Assembly (NCBI RefSeq): GCF_016862515.1
Contig: NZ_BONC01000009.1
Span: forward strand, 92,758-156,757
Reading direction: 5' to 3'
DNA length: 64,000 nucleotides
DNA from: Asanoa iriomotensis
GTDB lineage: Bacteria > Actinomycetota > Actinomycetes > Mycobacteriales > Micromonosporaceae
The notes beneath the pieces were generated by a model. The model had not been told where the DNA came from, searched no databases, and saw only the letters and a list, made by a program, of their open reading frames with translations. The position numbers were made by a program, and so were the translations under genes. Of the stretch, positions 1 through 8,885 are shown piece by piece. Numbering within the stretch: the first letter of the stretch is position 1; the number at the start of each line of letters is the position of its first letter.

Positions 1-2
1 GG

Positions 3-623
3 GTCGTCGTCGCGGACGACCACCCGGTGTTCCTCAGCGGCCTGCGGTTGCTGATCGACACCAGCCCCGGCCTGGAGTGTGCCGGCACGGCGGCCACGGG
101 TGCCGAGGCGATCGCGTTGTCGGCCACCGCGGACGTCGTCGTGCTGGACCTGCACATGCCCGGGGTGAACGGCGTCGACGCCGCGCGGGCCATCGCCGCC
201 GCCCGCGCGGAGGTTGCCGTGCTGATGCTGACCATGATGGACGACGACGAGTCGGTGTTCGCCGCGCTGCGCGCCGGTGCGCGGGGCTACCTGCTCAAGG
301 ACGCCCAGCCGGCCGAGATCGTGCACGCCATCCACACGGTGGCGGCCGGCGCCGCGGTGTTCGGGCCGCGGATCGCGCAGCGCATCATCGCCCACTTCGC
401 GGTGCCGCGGACCCCGGACGGTCTGGCGGAGCTCACGCCTCGGGAGCGGGAGATCCTGCGGCTGCTCGCCGACGGGCACACCAACGCGGCGATCGCGGCG
501 CAGCTGCACCTGAGCCCGAAGACCGTGCGCAACCACGTCTCCAACGTCTTCGCGAAGCTGCACGTCACCGGTCGCGCCGAGGCGATGCTGCACGCCCGGC
601 GGGCCGGGCTCGGCACGCCGTAG
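3..623 (+). CDS. NarL/FixJ-type response regulator, 5' end cut by window edge
   Basis: This is a cytoplasmic two-component response regulator. Reading in frame from base 3 gives VVVADDHPV, the acidic pocket that opens a receiver domain, so the true start lies just left of the window. GTG at 27 is therefore internal. The phospho-acceptor Asp lies in VLDLHMP (about base 150), and the receiver ends with the usual Lys in YLLKDA. A LuxR-type helix-turn-helix follows (LTPREREIL, then LSPKTVRNH) up to the stop at 621-623. Such proteins are phosphorylated by a sensor histidine kinase, probably encoded just outside the window. The target genes cannot be read from the sequence. A short hairpin follows the stop codon. 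Confidence 0.93.
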   Translation, partial: VVVADDHPVFLSGLRLLIDTSPGLECAGTAATGAEAIALSATADVVVLDLHMPGVNGVDAARAIAAARAEVAVLMLTMMDDDESVFAALRAGARGYLLKDAQPAEIVHAIHTVAAGAAVFGPRIAQRIIAHFAVPRTPDGLAELTPREREILRLLADGHTNAAIAAQLHLSPKTVRNHVSNVFAKLHVTGRAEAMLHARRAGLGTP

Positions 624-625
624 GC

Positions 626-643
626 CCGGGACCGCTGTCCCGG
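626..643 (+). terminator. Hairpin after the response regulator
   Basis: CCGGGAC (626-632) and GTCCCGG (637-643) form a perfect 7-bp stem with a 4-base loop, three bases after the stop codon. A second perfect GC palindrome (GCCCGCGCGGGC) follows directly. There is no T-run, as is common in actinomycetes. Confidence 0.45.
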
Positions 644-710
644 CCCGCGCGGGCAGCACGGGACCGCGGCCTCAGGCGCCGGGAGCTGCCGCGTTCCTAT
701 CGTGTGGCGC

Positions 711-2123
711 ATGAACCGTCGTCTGCGTCCGGCCATCGCCGTCGCGATGCTCCTGGCCGCCACCACCGTCGCATTAGGACAGGCTCCGGCGAGCGCCGGA
801 CCGCAGCCGCGGCGCGCCGTTTGCCAGAGCCGCGCCTGCCTCGTCGTGCTCGAGACCTTCAGAGACCGTGACGGCGACGGAGTCGCCGACGTCGACGAGA
901 AGCTCGTCGGCACCGCGGCCGACGACCCCACCTCGACGCCCGAGGCGTCGCTGCTGATCGACCTGTTGCTGAAGCGGCGGCTGACCTCGTTCGAACGGCA
1001 CTTCACCGAGTTGGTGCTGTTGCCCACCCTGACACCGGACGGCAGCGCGATCGCCACCGGCCTGGGCGAGTTCCAACTCGTCGACCACGACGCCAACCTG
1101 CTGGCGTCGGCCGGCATCGTGCTGGGCTCGTTGGACGTCAACGGCTTCGACCTCCAGTTCGGGCTGAAGGTCACCGGCTCCCGGCAACCGCCGACGTACG
1201 GCATCACGCCCGGCACCATGAGCGGCACCACGTTCCTCAGCAAGTACGACCGGTCGCTGTACTCCGACTACACGAACGGCGGGCTGGCCCAGTTCGGCGC
1301 GAACGCGGGCAAGGAGGTCCATTTCGAGATCCTCGGCGACCTCGACGGCAAGCCGTACATCGACTACGAGCGGGGCGTGCGCGACTACACCGAGGTGTAC
1401 GTGGACGGCAGCCGCGACGAGGTGCACGACTCGTTCCATTCGACGGAGGGTGACAAGGCGACGTCGACCACGATCACCAGCTACGACAAGAGCGGTCAAC
1501 AGACCAGCGAGGTCTACCGCTACCAGCGCGAGTCGACGCAGGCCGACGGCTCGACGGTCACCGAGTTGCACAGCACGCAGCCGATCAAGGAGAACGGCAA
1601 GATCGTCGGCACGCGGGACGTCTACGTCAAGATCGTCGAAAAGGACGGCAAGGGCACCCTGACGAAGGAAGAAACGATAAGGAACAAGGACGGCGAGGTC
1701 GTCGAGCGGACCAAGACTGACGGCGACTGCGACGCCGAGTGCGTCGAAAAGGAGAAGAAGGCCCACGAGGAGGGCGAGTTCTCCGACCCGGACTACATCG
1801 GCTTCGACATCGTCACCGAACAGGACATGGCCCGCCTCGAGTTCCGGATCAAGTGGATCAGCACCCCGGCACCGGACGACGGCAACACCGGCGGACCCGC
1901 TCCCGCACCCCCGTCGTCGGGCCAGTGCTGGCCCAACTGCGGTGGCGACGGCCTGCTCGTCCTGATGGATCCGGACGCGGTCGTCGTCGTGGCAGCCGGC
2001 AGCGAGCCACGGTTCAACCGCCGCGTCCAGCCCGACTACGACCCGTGGCTGCAGGAGCTGACCGGCATGACCGGCCAGCCCGTCCCGGTCACCGGCGGCG
2101 GACAGGACCCACCCCGGCGGTAG
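711..2123 (+). CDS. Secreted Asp-rich protein of unknown function
   Basis: A 470-residue protein of unknown function. ATG at 711 is preferred over GTG at 702 because it gives a clean Sec signal peptide: MNRRLRP, a hydrophobic stretch, then an ALGQAPASA cleavage region. Just after the leader, DRDGDGVADVDE is a calcium-binding loop of the thrombospondin type-3 or EF-hand kind, and an LV.GTAADDP segment follows as in such repeats. The middle is hydrophilic and rich in D, K, E and T, with charged beta-strand-like segments (about residues 220-360). A low-complexity Pro-rich linker (about 390-410) precedes a short C-terminal segment. No enzyme motif was recognised. It is probably exported and may bind calcium. 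The last 44 bases of the gene are duplicated just downstream. Confidence 0.75.
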   Translation: MNRRLRPAIAVAMLLAATTVALGQAPASAGPQPRRAVCQSRACLVVLETFRDRDGDGVADVDEKLVGTAADDPTSTPEASLLIDLLLKRRLTSFERHFTELVLLPTLTPDGSAIATGLGEFQLVDHDANLLASAGIVLGSLDVNGFDLQFGLKVTGSRQPPTYGITPGTMSGTTFLSKYDRSLYSDYTNGGLAQFGANAGKEVHFEILGDLDGKPYIDYERGVRDYTEVYVDGSRDEVHDSFHSTEGDKATSTTITSYDKSGQQTSEVYRYQRESTQADGSTVTELHSTQPIKENGKIVGTRDVYVKIVEKDGKGTLTKEETIRNKDGEVVERTKTDGDCDAECVEKEKKAHEEGEFSDPDYIGFDIVTEQDMARLEFRIKWISTPAPDDGNTGGPAPAPPSSGQCWPNCGGDGLLVLMDPDAVVVVAAGSEPRFNRRVQPDYDPWLQELTGMTGQPVPVTGGGQDPPRR

Positions 2124-2206
2124 CGGACCCGCGCGGGCCTGTCCGGGTCGTTGCCGTCCCGGTCACCGGCGGCGGACAGGAACCGCCCCGGCGGTAGCGG
2201 ACCCGC
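2080..2206. repeat. Tandem duplication spanning a stop codon (2 x 53 bp, period 74)
   Basis: Bases 2080-2132 and 2154-2206 match over 53 positions with only two differences. The first copy contains the last codons and stop of the upstream gene. The 74-bp period is not a multiple of three, so the second copy lies out of frame beyond the stop and adds nothing to the protein. It looks like a recent slippage or tandem-duplication scar. The rest of the interval to base 2402 shows no further gene. Confidence 0.9.
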
Positions 2207-2402
2207 AAGGGTGCCCGGCGTCCCATGAGGGGTGCCGGGCACCAGTCCGTGCGGCGCCATCCGGTGCGGTTGCCCTCGCGCGTTCCACTTCGAACACAAC
2301 GGCCACTTGATCTTGACATCCTGGGAAAGGCCTGAAAGGTTCTCGCGTACCGAGATTTCATCAGACGTTTTTTTGGTCTGACCATTCAGGGAGATCGCGA
2401 AG

Positions 2403-5333
2403 ATGCTCAAGAAACCTTTAGCACTGACATGTGGCATGTCATTGCTTCTGTCCATGGGGTTAGCGGCCAACGCGTCCGCGGCCACCGTCGGCGAGGAGCC
2501 CTTCCAGCCAGGTGTCACCTACGACCTGTCGGTGACCGACGCCGAGCGCGACGCGATCCACGCCGAGGTCGAGGCGTTGGCCGGACGCGTCAACAGCGCG
2601 CGGGCCGGTGACGGCACCTACGACCCGCTCACTCTGGTCGGGGCGATGCTCGACGGGTCGAGCTACGACTCCATCTCCCGAGGCGGCACGGCCGCGACGG
2701 CGTACCCCTTCCCGGTCAGCAACACCGCCGCGAACCAGAACGAGTACGACCGCAAGGTCGCCAAGCTCGCCTGGGTGGTCAAGCTGGCCACCGACCTGGG
2801 TTTCCCGGTGGTCGTCCAGCGCCAACCCGACAAGTACGTCTACGCCGAGATCGGTGATCCGGACGCCCCGGAGATGGTCATGGCGTTGAGCCACCTCGAC
2901 TCGCCGACGGCTTCCGTCTCGGCGGCCCAGCTGGCGCGCTGGCGCGACGCCGACGGCAACCTCGGCACTCCCGGTGCGTACCACTCGCCCTATATCCAGG
3001 ACGGCTGGGTCTACGGTGCGGGCATCCAGGACGACAGCGGCCCGACGCTGGCGACGCTGCTCGCGGCCAAGGCGCTGCTCGAAGCGGGGTTGCCCATCGA
3101 CCGGCGCATCCGCATCGTCATGGGCATCTACGAGGACGGCGGTCCCGGCACGCCCTCGACGACGAACACCGCAACCTTCCAGTCCATCCCGTACAACTCG
3201 AACCCGAGTTTCTACGACAACTGGGCCTACAAGAACCTCAACCGGGAGGAGATCCCGGTCGCGGCCTACACCTCCGACTCGCGGTTCCCGGTCATCGTCG
3301 GCAACTCCGGTGCGGTGACCCCGGCGGTGTCGATGAGCTTGTCCGCCGACAGTGCCAAGGCGTTCCGGCTGACGGCCGCCACGGCCGGCGTCACCCTGCG
3401 CGAGTGCGACCCGACGCTCAAGGACATCGCCTACGGCAGCACCACGCAGATCGCCTCGCGGGCCATCTTCACCCTCGACGTGGCCGGGGCCGGCTCCGCC
3501 GAGCGCGACCGGTTCGTGTCGGCGATCACCGCTGCCGCGACCACGAAGGGTTGGCTACCGGCCGCTCCGCGCACGACGCCCAAGGTGCAGGCCACGATCA
3601 CCGGCGACTCGCTCACGCTGGAGATCAACACTGATCTGGCGATGGAGATGCCGACCCCGCAGTACGGCAAGAACGCCGTCGTGTGGGGAATGTTCCTGCT
3701 TTCCCAGGGACTCGGCGCGGTGGGCGGCGCGGCCGCCGACATGCAGTTGAAGAAGGCCGCCGACGGCATCGCGGACCTGTTCTTCCGCGACGGTGTCGAA
3801 GGCGAGGCCTACCTCGGCAAGTACATGGGCATCCCGGCGAACCTGCTGCGCAACCCGAGCAACGGCACGCCGAACCTGACCTTCGCGCTCATGGGCGGCA
3901 TCAACTCCGAGACCCCGACGAGCTTCTACACGGAGCCCTCCGGCAGCCTCAGCATGCCGATGTTCGTGCGCAGCATGCACGTCACACCGGCCGACTCCGG
4001 TGAGGCGACGGCGGCGGTCACGGCCGCCTTCCAGGCGAAGGGTTTCACCATCGGCACCCTCGGCTCGCCCGTCGGCGCCGGGTTGTACGTCGACCACGAC
4101 AACCCGCTGACGGCTCTTCAGTTCGGGAGCTACCAGGCCACGATCAACCACAGCCCGGAGGAGTTCGCGGACCCGTACTCCCTGCGCGACGTGGTCTATC
4201 CGCAGGGCACGACCGGCGGCACCCTGGCCAGCAGCTTCCGCAACAAGATGACCGCCTTCGGTGCTGTGATCCCGGGCAACGAGCGCTGGTGGCACACGGC
4301 CAACGAGCGGATGAAGGTCGATTCCGCGGTGCAGATGACCAAGATGATGGCCGACGGCATGCTGGAGATGGCGCGGTACTCCGGGCCCGCCGGTGCCAAG
4401 TTCATGTGGGCGGACATCCCGGGGATGAACGCCGACCGGGCGGACCTCGACCTGCTCGACGTCACGATCGGCACCTACAAGGACGCGTCGGCCGCCGTCG
4501 GCACGAGCCAGTTGGGCAACCAGGCACTGCTCGGCGCCACCGCGTTCAACATTCCGATGTGGAACGCGCGCGGCAACTCGGCCCCGACGGCGTCGGCCTT
4601 CGCACTGGGGCACGCACCGGGAGGGGTCTACCTGCCCCTGACCGACGCCGAGTACCTGGACAGCACGTACGTGGCGCCGATGCGGTTGGAGTTCAAGGTG
4701 GAGCGCCCCGGCTACATGTCGGACGCGGCGTGGGCGACGTTCCGCGCCGGCGGCTACGGCGACTTCCAGTTCAACATTCTGGTCGGCGACCAGGTCGTGC
4801 CGCTGGCCGTCCCCGCGGGACAGAGCGCGGACGACTACTTCTCCTCGCGCGTCTCGGCCACCAACGCCAACGCCATCTACCTGTCGGTCAACCTGGCTGT
4901 CACCGATGCGCCGTACACCGGTGTGCAGCCGATCCTCGCGGATTCCAAGACGGACCTGTACAAGCTCAACCCGACGTACCTGGCCTCGAACCCGGACCCG
5001 TTCCCGGGCCGTGGTGCCGTCGAGAAGCGGGGCTTCTTCCAGTTCGGTGACGGGCAGAAGAACGCGGAGTTCTCGTCACCCGACGCGGTCTACGTGACGG
5101 TGGCCAACGCGGTCATCGATGCGAAGCCGTCGGCGGTGGTGAAGAAGCTGACGGGCAACACGAACGAGTTGACCATCACGGTGACGCAGACCCACGTCGA
5201 CGGCAGCGAGTCGCCGGTGACGGCCACGTTCACCATCGACAACAACGCCGCCGGCACGTACACCGTCGGCGACTACCGGGTGTACGTCGACACCAAGGGC
5301 AACACCCAGGTGCGGTCGATCTCCATCGTCTGA
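2403..5333 (+). CDS. Secreted M20-family dipeptidase-like metallopeptidase with C-terminal extension
   Basis: A 976-residue exported zinc peptidase of the M20 (PepV/Sapep-like) type. The signal peptide is MLKKPLALT, a hydrophobic core and an ANASA cleavage site. Metal-site motifs appear in family order: SHLDSP (about residue 166, first His), GIQDDSGPT (about 208-216, bridging Asp), YEDGGPG (about 243, catalytic Glu region), and HTANERM near 636 after GAVIPGNE, matching the final His motif of the family. PepV-type enzymes have roughly 470 residues. Here a lid insertion and about 300 extra C-terminal residues, predicted beta-rich, enlarge it. GGGAGA-like bases about 10 nt upstream of ATG 2403 support the start. 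Likely role: cleavage of dipeptides or short peptides outside the cell. Substrate unknown. A strong hairpin follows the stop. Confidence 0.85.
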   Translation: MLKKPLALTCGMSLLLSMGLAANASAATVGEEPFQPGVTYDLSVTDAERDAIHAEVEALAGRVNSARAGDGTYDPLTLVGAMLDGSSYDSISRGGTAATAYPFPVSNTAANQNEYDRKVAKLAWVVKLATDLGFPVVVQRQPDKYVYAEIGDPDAPEMVMALSHLDSPTASVSAAQLARWRDADGNLGTPGAYHSPYIQDGWVYGAGIQDDSGPTLATLLAAKALLEAGLPIDRRIRIVMGIYEDGGPGTPSTTNTATFQSIPYNSNPSFYDNWAYKNLNREEIPVAAYTSDSRFPVIVGNSGAVTPAVSMSLSADSAKAFRLTAATAGVTLRECDPTLKDIAYGSTTQIASRAIFTLDVAGAGSAERDRFVSAITAAATTKGWLPAAPRTTPKVQATITGDSLTLEINTDLAMEMPTPQYGKNAVVWGMFLLSQGLGAVGGAAADMQLKKAADGIADLFFRDGVEGEAYLGKYMGIPANLLRNPSNGTPNLTFALMGGINSETPTSFYTEPSGSLSMPMFVRSMHVTPADSGEATAAVTAAFQAKGFTIGTLGSPVGAGLYVDHDNPLTALQFGSYQATINHSPEEFADPYSLRDVVYPQGTTGGTLASSFRNKMTAFGAVIPGNERWWHTANERMKVDSAVQMTKMMADGMLEMARYSGPAGAKFMWADIPGMNADRADLDLLDVTIGTYKDASAAVGTSQLGNQALLGATAFNIPMWNARGNSAPTASAFALGHAPGGVYLPLTDAEYLDSTYVAPMRLEFKVERPGYMSDAAWATFRAGGYGDFQFNILVGDQVVPLAVPAGQSADDYFSSRVSATNANAIYLSVNLAVTDAPYTGVQPILADSKTDLYKLNPTYLASNPDPFPGRGAVEKRGFFQFGDGQKNAEFSSPDAVYVTVANAVIDAKPSAVVKKLTGNTNELTITVTQTHVDGSESPVTATFTIDNNAAGTYTVGDYRVYVDTKGNTQVRSISIV

Positions 5334-5347
5334 CGCATCCGAACCGG

Positions 5348-5386
5348 AGCAGTGGAGCCATTGCCGTCGGCAGTGGCTCCACTGCT
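5348..5386. terminator. Bidirectional terminator between convergent genes
   Basis: AGCAGTGGAGCCA (5348-5360) pairs perfectly with TGGCTCCACTGCT (5374-5386). An inner TGCC/GGCA pair extends the stem to a 3-base loop. It sits between the M20 peptidase stop and the AfsR-type stop and overlaps the latter by one base, so it can serve both strands. Confidence 0.85.
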
Positions 5387-8091
5387 CAGCGACGTGCGGG
5401 TGCCGCGTCCAGGACGGCTCGTGCCCGTTCGCGTGCCCGCGCGGAGGTGTCCAGGTCGCCCGCCTCCTCGTGGTTGTCGGCGAGGCGGTCGAGGACGGCG
5501 GCTTCCGAGTGTGGGTCCCCCAGGACGTGCCACAGGTCGATCGAACGTTGGTAGCAACTGGCTGCCAGCTCATAGCGGTGCAGTCGATGGTGGCTGTAGG
5601 CGAGGCTGTCCCACGTCGCGGCCTCGCCGTAGCGGTCGCCCAGCGCCTGGACCAGTTCCAAGGCCTTCGTGCAGTGGTGCAGGGCCTCTTCGTATTCGTC
5701 GAGCATCGCGTGGAACCAACCCACCGCGTTGAGCGCCTTGGCCTGGCCGGACCGGTGGCCGGCCCGGACGAAGATGTCGAGCGACTCCTGCGCGTGCCGC
5801 AGCGCATCGGTGTGCAGGCCCTGCCGTTCGAACACCAAGGCGTGGTTCAGGTGGTTGTGCGCGAGGCCGCTGTCGTCCCCAAGCCGACGGAACAACTCCC
5901 CGGCGGTGCGGTAGTGGCGGTGAGCGTCGTCGAAACGGTCGAGGAAGTTGTAGGCGATGCCCAGGCTGTGGTGGCACACGGCCTGACCGGTGCGGTCGGC
6001 GGACCGCTCCGCCGCGGCCAGGCCGTTGGTCATGACCGCGACTTTGTCGAGCCAGTGACCCCGGCGGTCAAGATAGGTGCCCAGGGCCCAGGCCAGTTGC
6101 CAGGCGTGCTGGTGGTGTCCGGCGGTCGTCGCGTGACGCGCGGCCGCCATCAACGCCGTGTGCTCGCCGGCGAACCAAGCCAGCGCCTCGTCGTGGTCGC
6201 TCACCGAAGCCGTGGTGACGCCCGCGGTGGGCGGCGCGGTGGCAATGGTGTGCCGGTGGGGGTAGAGCAGGTTAGCGGCCGCGAAGGCGCTGCACAGGTA
6301 ATGGTCGAGCATCCGCCGTGTGGCCAGGTTTCGCTCCCCCTCGGGATCGACCGTGTGGGCGAGTTCGCCGGCATAGGCCCGCAACAGGTCGTGAAAGCCG
6401 TACCGGCCCGGTGTCCGTTCGGTCACCAGGTGCGCCCGGGTCAGCTCGGCCAGCAACGCGCGCGTCCGGCGCAGCGGTGCACCCGCGAGGCTGGCCGCGC
6501 CGGCCGCGGCGACGTCGGGGCCCCGGTGCAGGCCGAACAGCCGGAACAGCGACGCGGCGTCGGTGCTCAGCGAGCGGTAGGACCAGGACAGCACCGCGCG
6601 TACGTCGGTCGCCGCGTCATCCCCGGCGAACGCCTCCAGCCCGTCGTGGAGCTGGCCGACCAGGGCGGCGAGGGGAAAGTCGGGGCGCGACGTGGCCCGG
6701 GCCGCCACCACGGCCAGCGCCAGGGGCAGCCGCGCACAGGCGGCGACGATCTCGTTCACCGCGTCGGGCTCGGCGGCCACCCGTCCGGCACCGAGCCGGC
6801 GGGACAGGAACTGTCGAGCCTCCTCATAGGACAGCAGATCCAACCGCAACGAATGCGCGCCCTCGGTGGCGACGAGGCCGGCGAGGTCGTGCCGGCTGGT
6901 CACCAGGACCAGGCACTGTTTCCCGGCGGGCAGCAACGGCCGGACCTGCTCGGCGTTGACGGCGTTGTCCAGGAGGACGAGCAGGCGCTTGCCCGCCGTG
7001 GCGCTGCGGAACAACGCCGTCTGGGCTTGCAGGCCGGCGGGGACGGTATCGGCCGGCACGCCGAGGCCGTCGAGGAGGGCGCGCACCGCCTCGTCCGGGC
7101 CCAACGGCGGCTCGGACGGATCGAAGCCACGCAGGTTGAGATACAGCTGACCGTCCGGGAACTCATCGCCGACCCGGTGGGCCCAGTGGACGGCCAGCGT
7201 GGTCTTGCCGACTCCAGCGGTGCCGGTGATGGTCGAGATGATCGACCCGTGGCCGGTGCCGGGCAGGAGATTGTCGAGCCGGCGCAGATGGGCCGACCGG
7301 CCGCCGAAGGTCGAGATGTCGGCGGGCAGCTGGGCCGGAATGGTGCGGCCCGGGACAAGCGAGCTGTCGCCACGCAGCATCGCCGCATGCAGGCGCTGCA
7401 GCGCGGGACTGGGCTCCACGCCGAGTTGTTCGTCCATGAGCGCCCGGGTCGCACGGAACAGCTCCAGCGCCTCGGCCTGGCGGCCGGTGCGGTAGAGGGC
7501 GAGCATCAGAGAGGCCCGCAAGCTTTCCCGGTACGGGTGGGCGTGCACGAGGTCGGTGAGCTCACTCGCGATGTCGGCGTGTCCACCCAGGTCGAGCGCG
7601 GCCTGTGCCCACTGCTCGTACACGCTCAGGCGTTGCTGTTCCAGGCGGCGCGCCTCTTCCGCGACGATCTCGCAGTCGTCGAACTCGGGCAGGACCGGAC
7701 CCCGCCACAGGTCCAACGCCGTCCTGAGGTCGCGGGTGGCCTGTGGGACGTTTCCCGCGAGGAGGGCCTCGTTTCCGGCGGCGGCGAGCGCCCGGAAGGT
7801 GGCGGCGTCGAACTCTTCGCCCGGCAGCAGCGCGTAGCCGGCCGCCGACGCGACGACCCGGTCGGCACCGAGTGTGCGTCGCAACCGATGCACGTACAGC
7901 TGGACGTTGCGCCGGGCCGATACCGGTGGATCGTCACCCCAGAGCGCTGCCACGAGCGAGTCGACCGACACCGGCGTGCCGGCACGGGAGAGCAGCACGG
8001 CGAGCATCAGCCGAGGTTTGCGAGCCGTGCCCACGTCGACCGTGCGACCGTCGCAGGTCACCTGCAACGGTCCCAGGATCCCAAACTTCAC
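5386..8091 (-). CDS. AfsR/SARP-family transcriptional regulator (BTAD, NB-ARC, TPR)
   Basis: A 901-residue cytoplasmic regulator of the AfsR type. The N-terminus (residues 1-90) is an OmpR-like winged helix (FGILGPLQV, then a VRRNVQLYVHRLRR-type recognition segment). A bacterial transcriptional activator domain follows to about 250. A signalling ATPase then carries Walker A GTAGVGKTT (about 290) and a Walker-B-like LLVLLDNA. Repeated TPR-like helices fill residues 600-890. Start codon GTG at 8091. In this family, phosphorylation or ligand input at the ATPase/TPR part controls activation of secondary metabolism or morphogenesis genes. No biosynthetic cluster lies in the window, so its targets are unknown. 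The promoter must lie in the short space after the terminator of the gene upstream. Confidence 0.93.
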   Translation of the reverse strand: MKFGILGPLQVTCDGRTVDVGTARKPRLMLAVLLSRAGTPVSVDSLVAALWGDDPPVSARRNVQLYVHRLRRTLGADRVVASAAGYALLPGEEFDAATFRALAAAGNEALLAGNVPQATRDLRTALDLWRGPVLPEFDDCEIVAEEARRLEQQRLSVYEQWAQAALDLGGHADIASELTDLVHAHPYRESLRASLMLALYRTGRQAEALELFRATRALMDEQLGVEPSPALQRLHAAMLRGDSSLVPGRTIPAQLPADISTFGGRSAHLRRLDNLLPGTGHGSIISTITGTAGVGKTTLAVHWAHRVGDEFPDGQLYLNLRGFDPSEPPLGPDEAVRALLDGLGVPADTVPAGLQAQTALFRSATAGKRLLVLLDNAVNAEQVRPLLPAGKQCLVLVTSRHDLAGLVATEGAHSLRLDLLSYEEARQFLSRRLGAGRVAAEPDAVNEIVAACARLPLALAVVAARATSRPDFPLAALVGQLHDGLEAFAGDDAATDVRAVLSWSYRSLSTDAASLFRLFGLHRGPDVAAAGAASLAGAPLRRTRALLAELTRAHLVTERTPGRYGFHDLLRAYAGELAHTVDPEGERNLATRRMLDHYLCSAFAAANLLYPHRHTIATAPPTAGVTTASVSDHDEALAWFAGEHTALMAAARHATTAGHHQHAWQLAWALGTYLDRRGHWLDKVAVMTNGLAAAERSADRTGQAVCHHSLGIAYNFLDRFDDAHRHYRTAGELFRRLGDDSGLAHNHLNHALVFERQGLHTDALRHAQESLDIFVRAGHRSGQAKALNAVGWFHAMLDEYEEALHHCTKALELVQALGDRYGEAATWDSLAYSHHRLHRYELAASCYQRSIDLWHVLGDPHSEAAVLDRLADNHEEAGDLDTSARARERARAVLDAAPARR

Positions 8092-8104
8092 ACCGACAGG
8101 GTGT
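8090..8104. promoter_or_regulatory. Small dyad at the AfsR-type gene start
   Basis: ACACC (8090-8094) and GGTGT (8100-8104) flank GACAG and overlap the GTG start. On the minus strand TTGACA lies just upstream. This could be an autoregulatory site, but it is short and may be chance. Confidence 0.25.
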
Positions 8105-8127
8105 CAACACAGCTGGTGGACGAGACG

Positions 8128-8161
8128 CGAGGGTGCCTCCCCACGCGGGGAGGCACCCTCG
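8128..8161 (-). terminator. Strong hairpin terminator of the fascin-like gene
   Basis: CGAGGGTGCCTCCCC (8128-8142) pairs perfectly with 8147-8161 around an ACGC loop. It sits 9 bp after the fascin-like stop and 36 bp before the AfsR-type start, separating the two co-directional genes. Confidence 0.85.
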
Positions 8162-8169
8162 AGGTCGAA

Positions 8170-8796
8170 CTAGGCGGTCCACCCGGTAAAGCCGAACTTC
8201 TGCTTGGTGCCCAGCGTGTTGCTGTCCGCCACCATGAGGCCGACGAGCGGACTGGCGTACTCGGTGTGTGCCGTCACCCATTTGTTGTTGGCCGTGGACA
8301 TCAGTGCCCACGCGACCTGCGAACTGCTGTAGTAGAGCCTGAACTTCTCCCACGGCCCCGGGGCGTCAACCGAGGTACGCGCCCTGAGCACTCCCGGGTA
8401 GGTCAGGTGAGAGATCTCGGCGCAGACGTACCTGTTGTTGGCCACGTTGCGGAACAGGAACGTCCCGGAGCTGACCGTGACGGCGAACTTGTCGGTCGTC
8501 AGGCCCGGCTCCGCGCGGCTGGTGACGAGCGCGCCGTACGAGTCGCCGTTCCAGTCCAGGCGCGGGTACGTGTAGCGGTAGTTCGAGTGCGAGAAAATGG
8601 AGATGTACTTGCTGGACAACGGGTACACCGACTTGCTCGTGATCAGTGTCCAGCCGGACGGCACCGTGGCCGCGTGCGCGGCTGACGGGACCACTATGGA
8701 CGCCGCCGCCAAGGCTACGACGAGGACCATCGCCTTGAGGACGCGACGTAGCGACGTCGTCCTCGGTTGTGTCATCCGAGCTGGGTGGGTGGTCAT
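8170..8796 (-). CDS. Secreted fascin-like beta-trefoil protein
   Basis: A 208-residue exported protein. The signal peptide has a basic n-region (PRTTSLRRVLK), a long hydrophobic core and a SAAHA-A cleavage site. The mature part (about 165 residues, one trefoil) has fascin-type repeats: FLFRNVANNRYVCAE and ALMSTANNKWVTA follow the family pattern in which a beta strand leads into an N-[RK]-[YW]-V turn. In eukaryotes this fold bundles actin. In bacteria single secreted copies are usually carbohydrate-binding or structural, and no catalytic residues are visible. GGAGG about 9 nt before ATG 8796 supports the start over the internal ATG. Its own terminator follows. Function is inferred from fold only. 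Confidence 0.75.
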   Translation of the reverse strand: MTTHPARMTQPRTTSLRRVLKAMVLVVALAAASIVVPSAAHAATVPSGWTLITSKSVYPLSSKYISIFSHSNYRYTYPRLDWNGDSYGALVTSRAEPGLTTDKFAVTVSSGTFLFRNVANNRYVCAEISHLTYPGVLRARTSVDAPGPWEKFRLYYSSSQVAWALMSTANNKWVTAHTEYASPLVGLMVADSNTLGTKQKFGFTGWTA

Positions 8797-8821
8797 CGAC
8801 TCAGAACCTCCATCTGGGTGT

Positions 8822-8839
8822 GCCTCGCCCCCGCGAGGC
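8822..8839 (-). terminator. Hairpin after the duplicated membrane protein gene
   Basis: GCCTCGC (8822-8828), CCCC loop, GCGAGGC (8833-8839). It lies downstream of the minus-strand stop at 8886. A further palindrome, TATAGC-CGT-GCTATA (8876-8890), overlaps that stop codon. Confidence 0.5.
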
Positions 8840-8885
8840 GCGACGGAAGCATCCAGTGAGTCGGTTCACCCGGCGTATAGCCGTG

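Noticed and set aside
1739..2197. Frame ending in a second TGGGQEPPRR-like C-terminus
   Set aside because: It only mirrors the 3' duplication. The upstream part of this frame is a shadow of the secreted protein gene.
2313..2342. TTGACA at 2313-2318 as promoter of the M20 peptidase gene
   Set aside because: The -35 is perfect, but no acceptable -10 is found 16-18 bp downstream, so it is not annotated as a promoter.
5470..8685. 1071-codon open frame on the plus strand opposite the AfsR-type gene
   Set aside because: It is a shadow produced by high GC at third codon positions. The translation is Arg/Gly/Val-rich with no domains, while the minus strand has a complete recognised protein.
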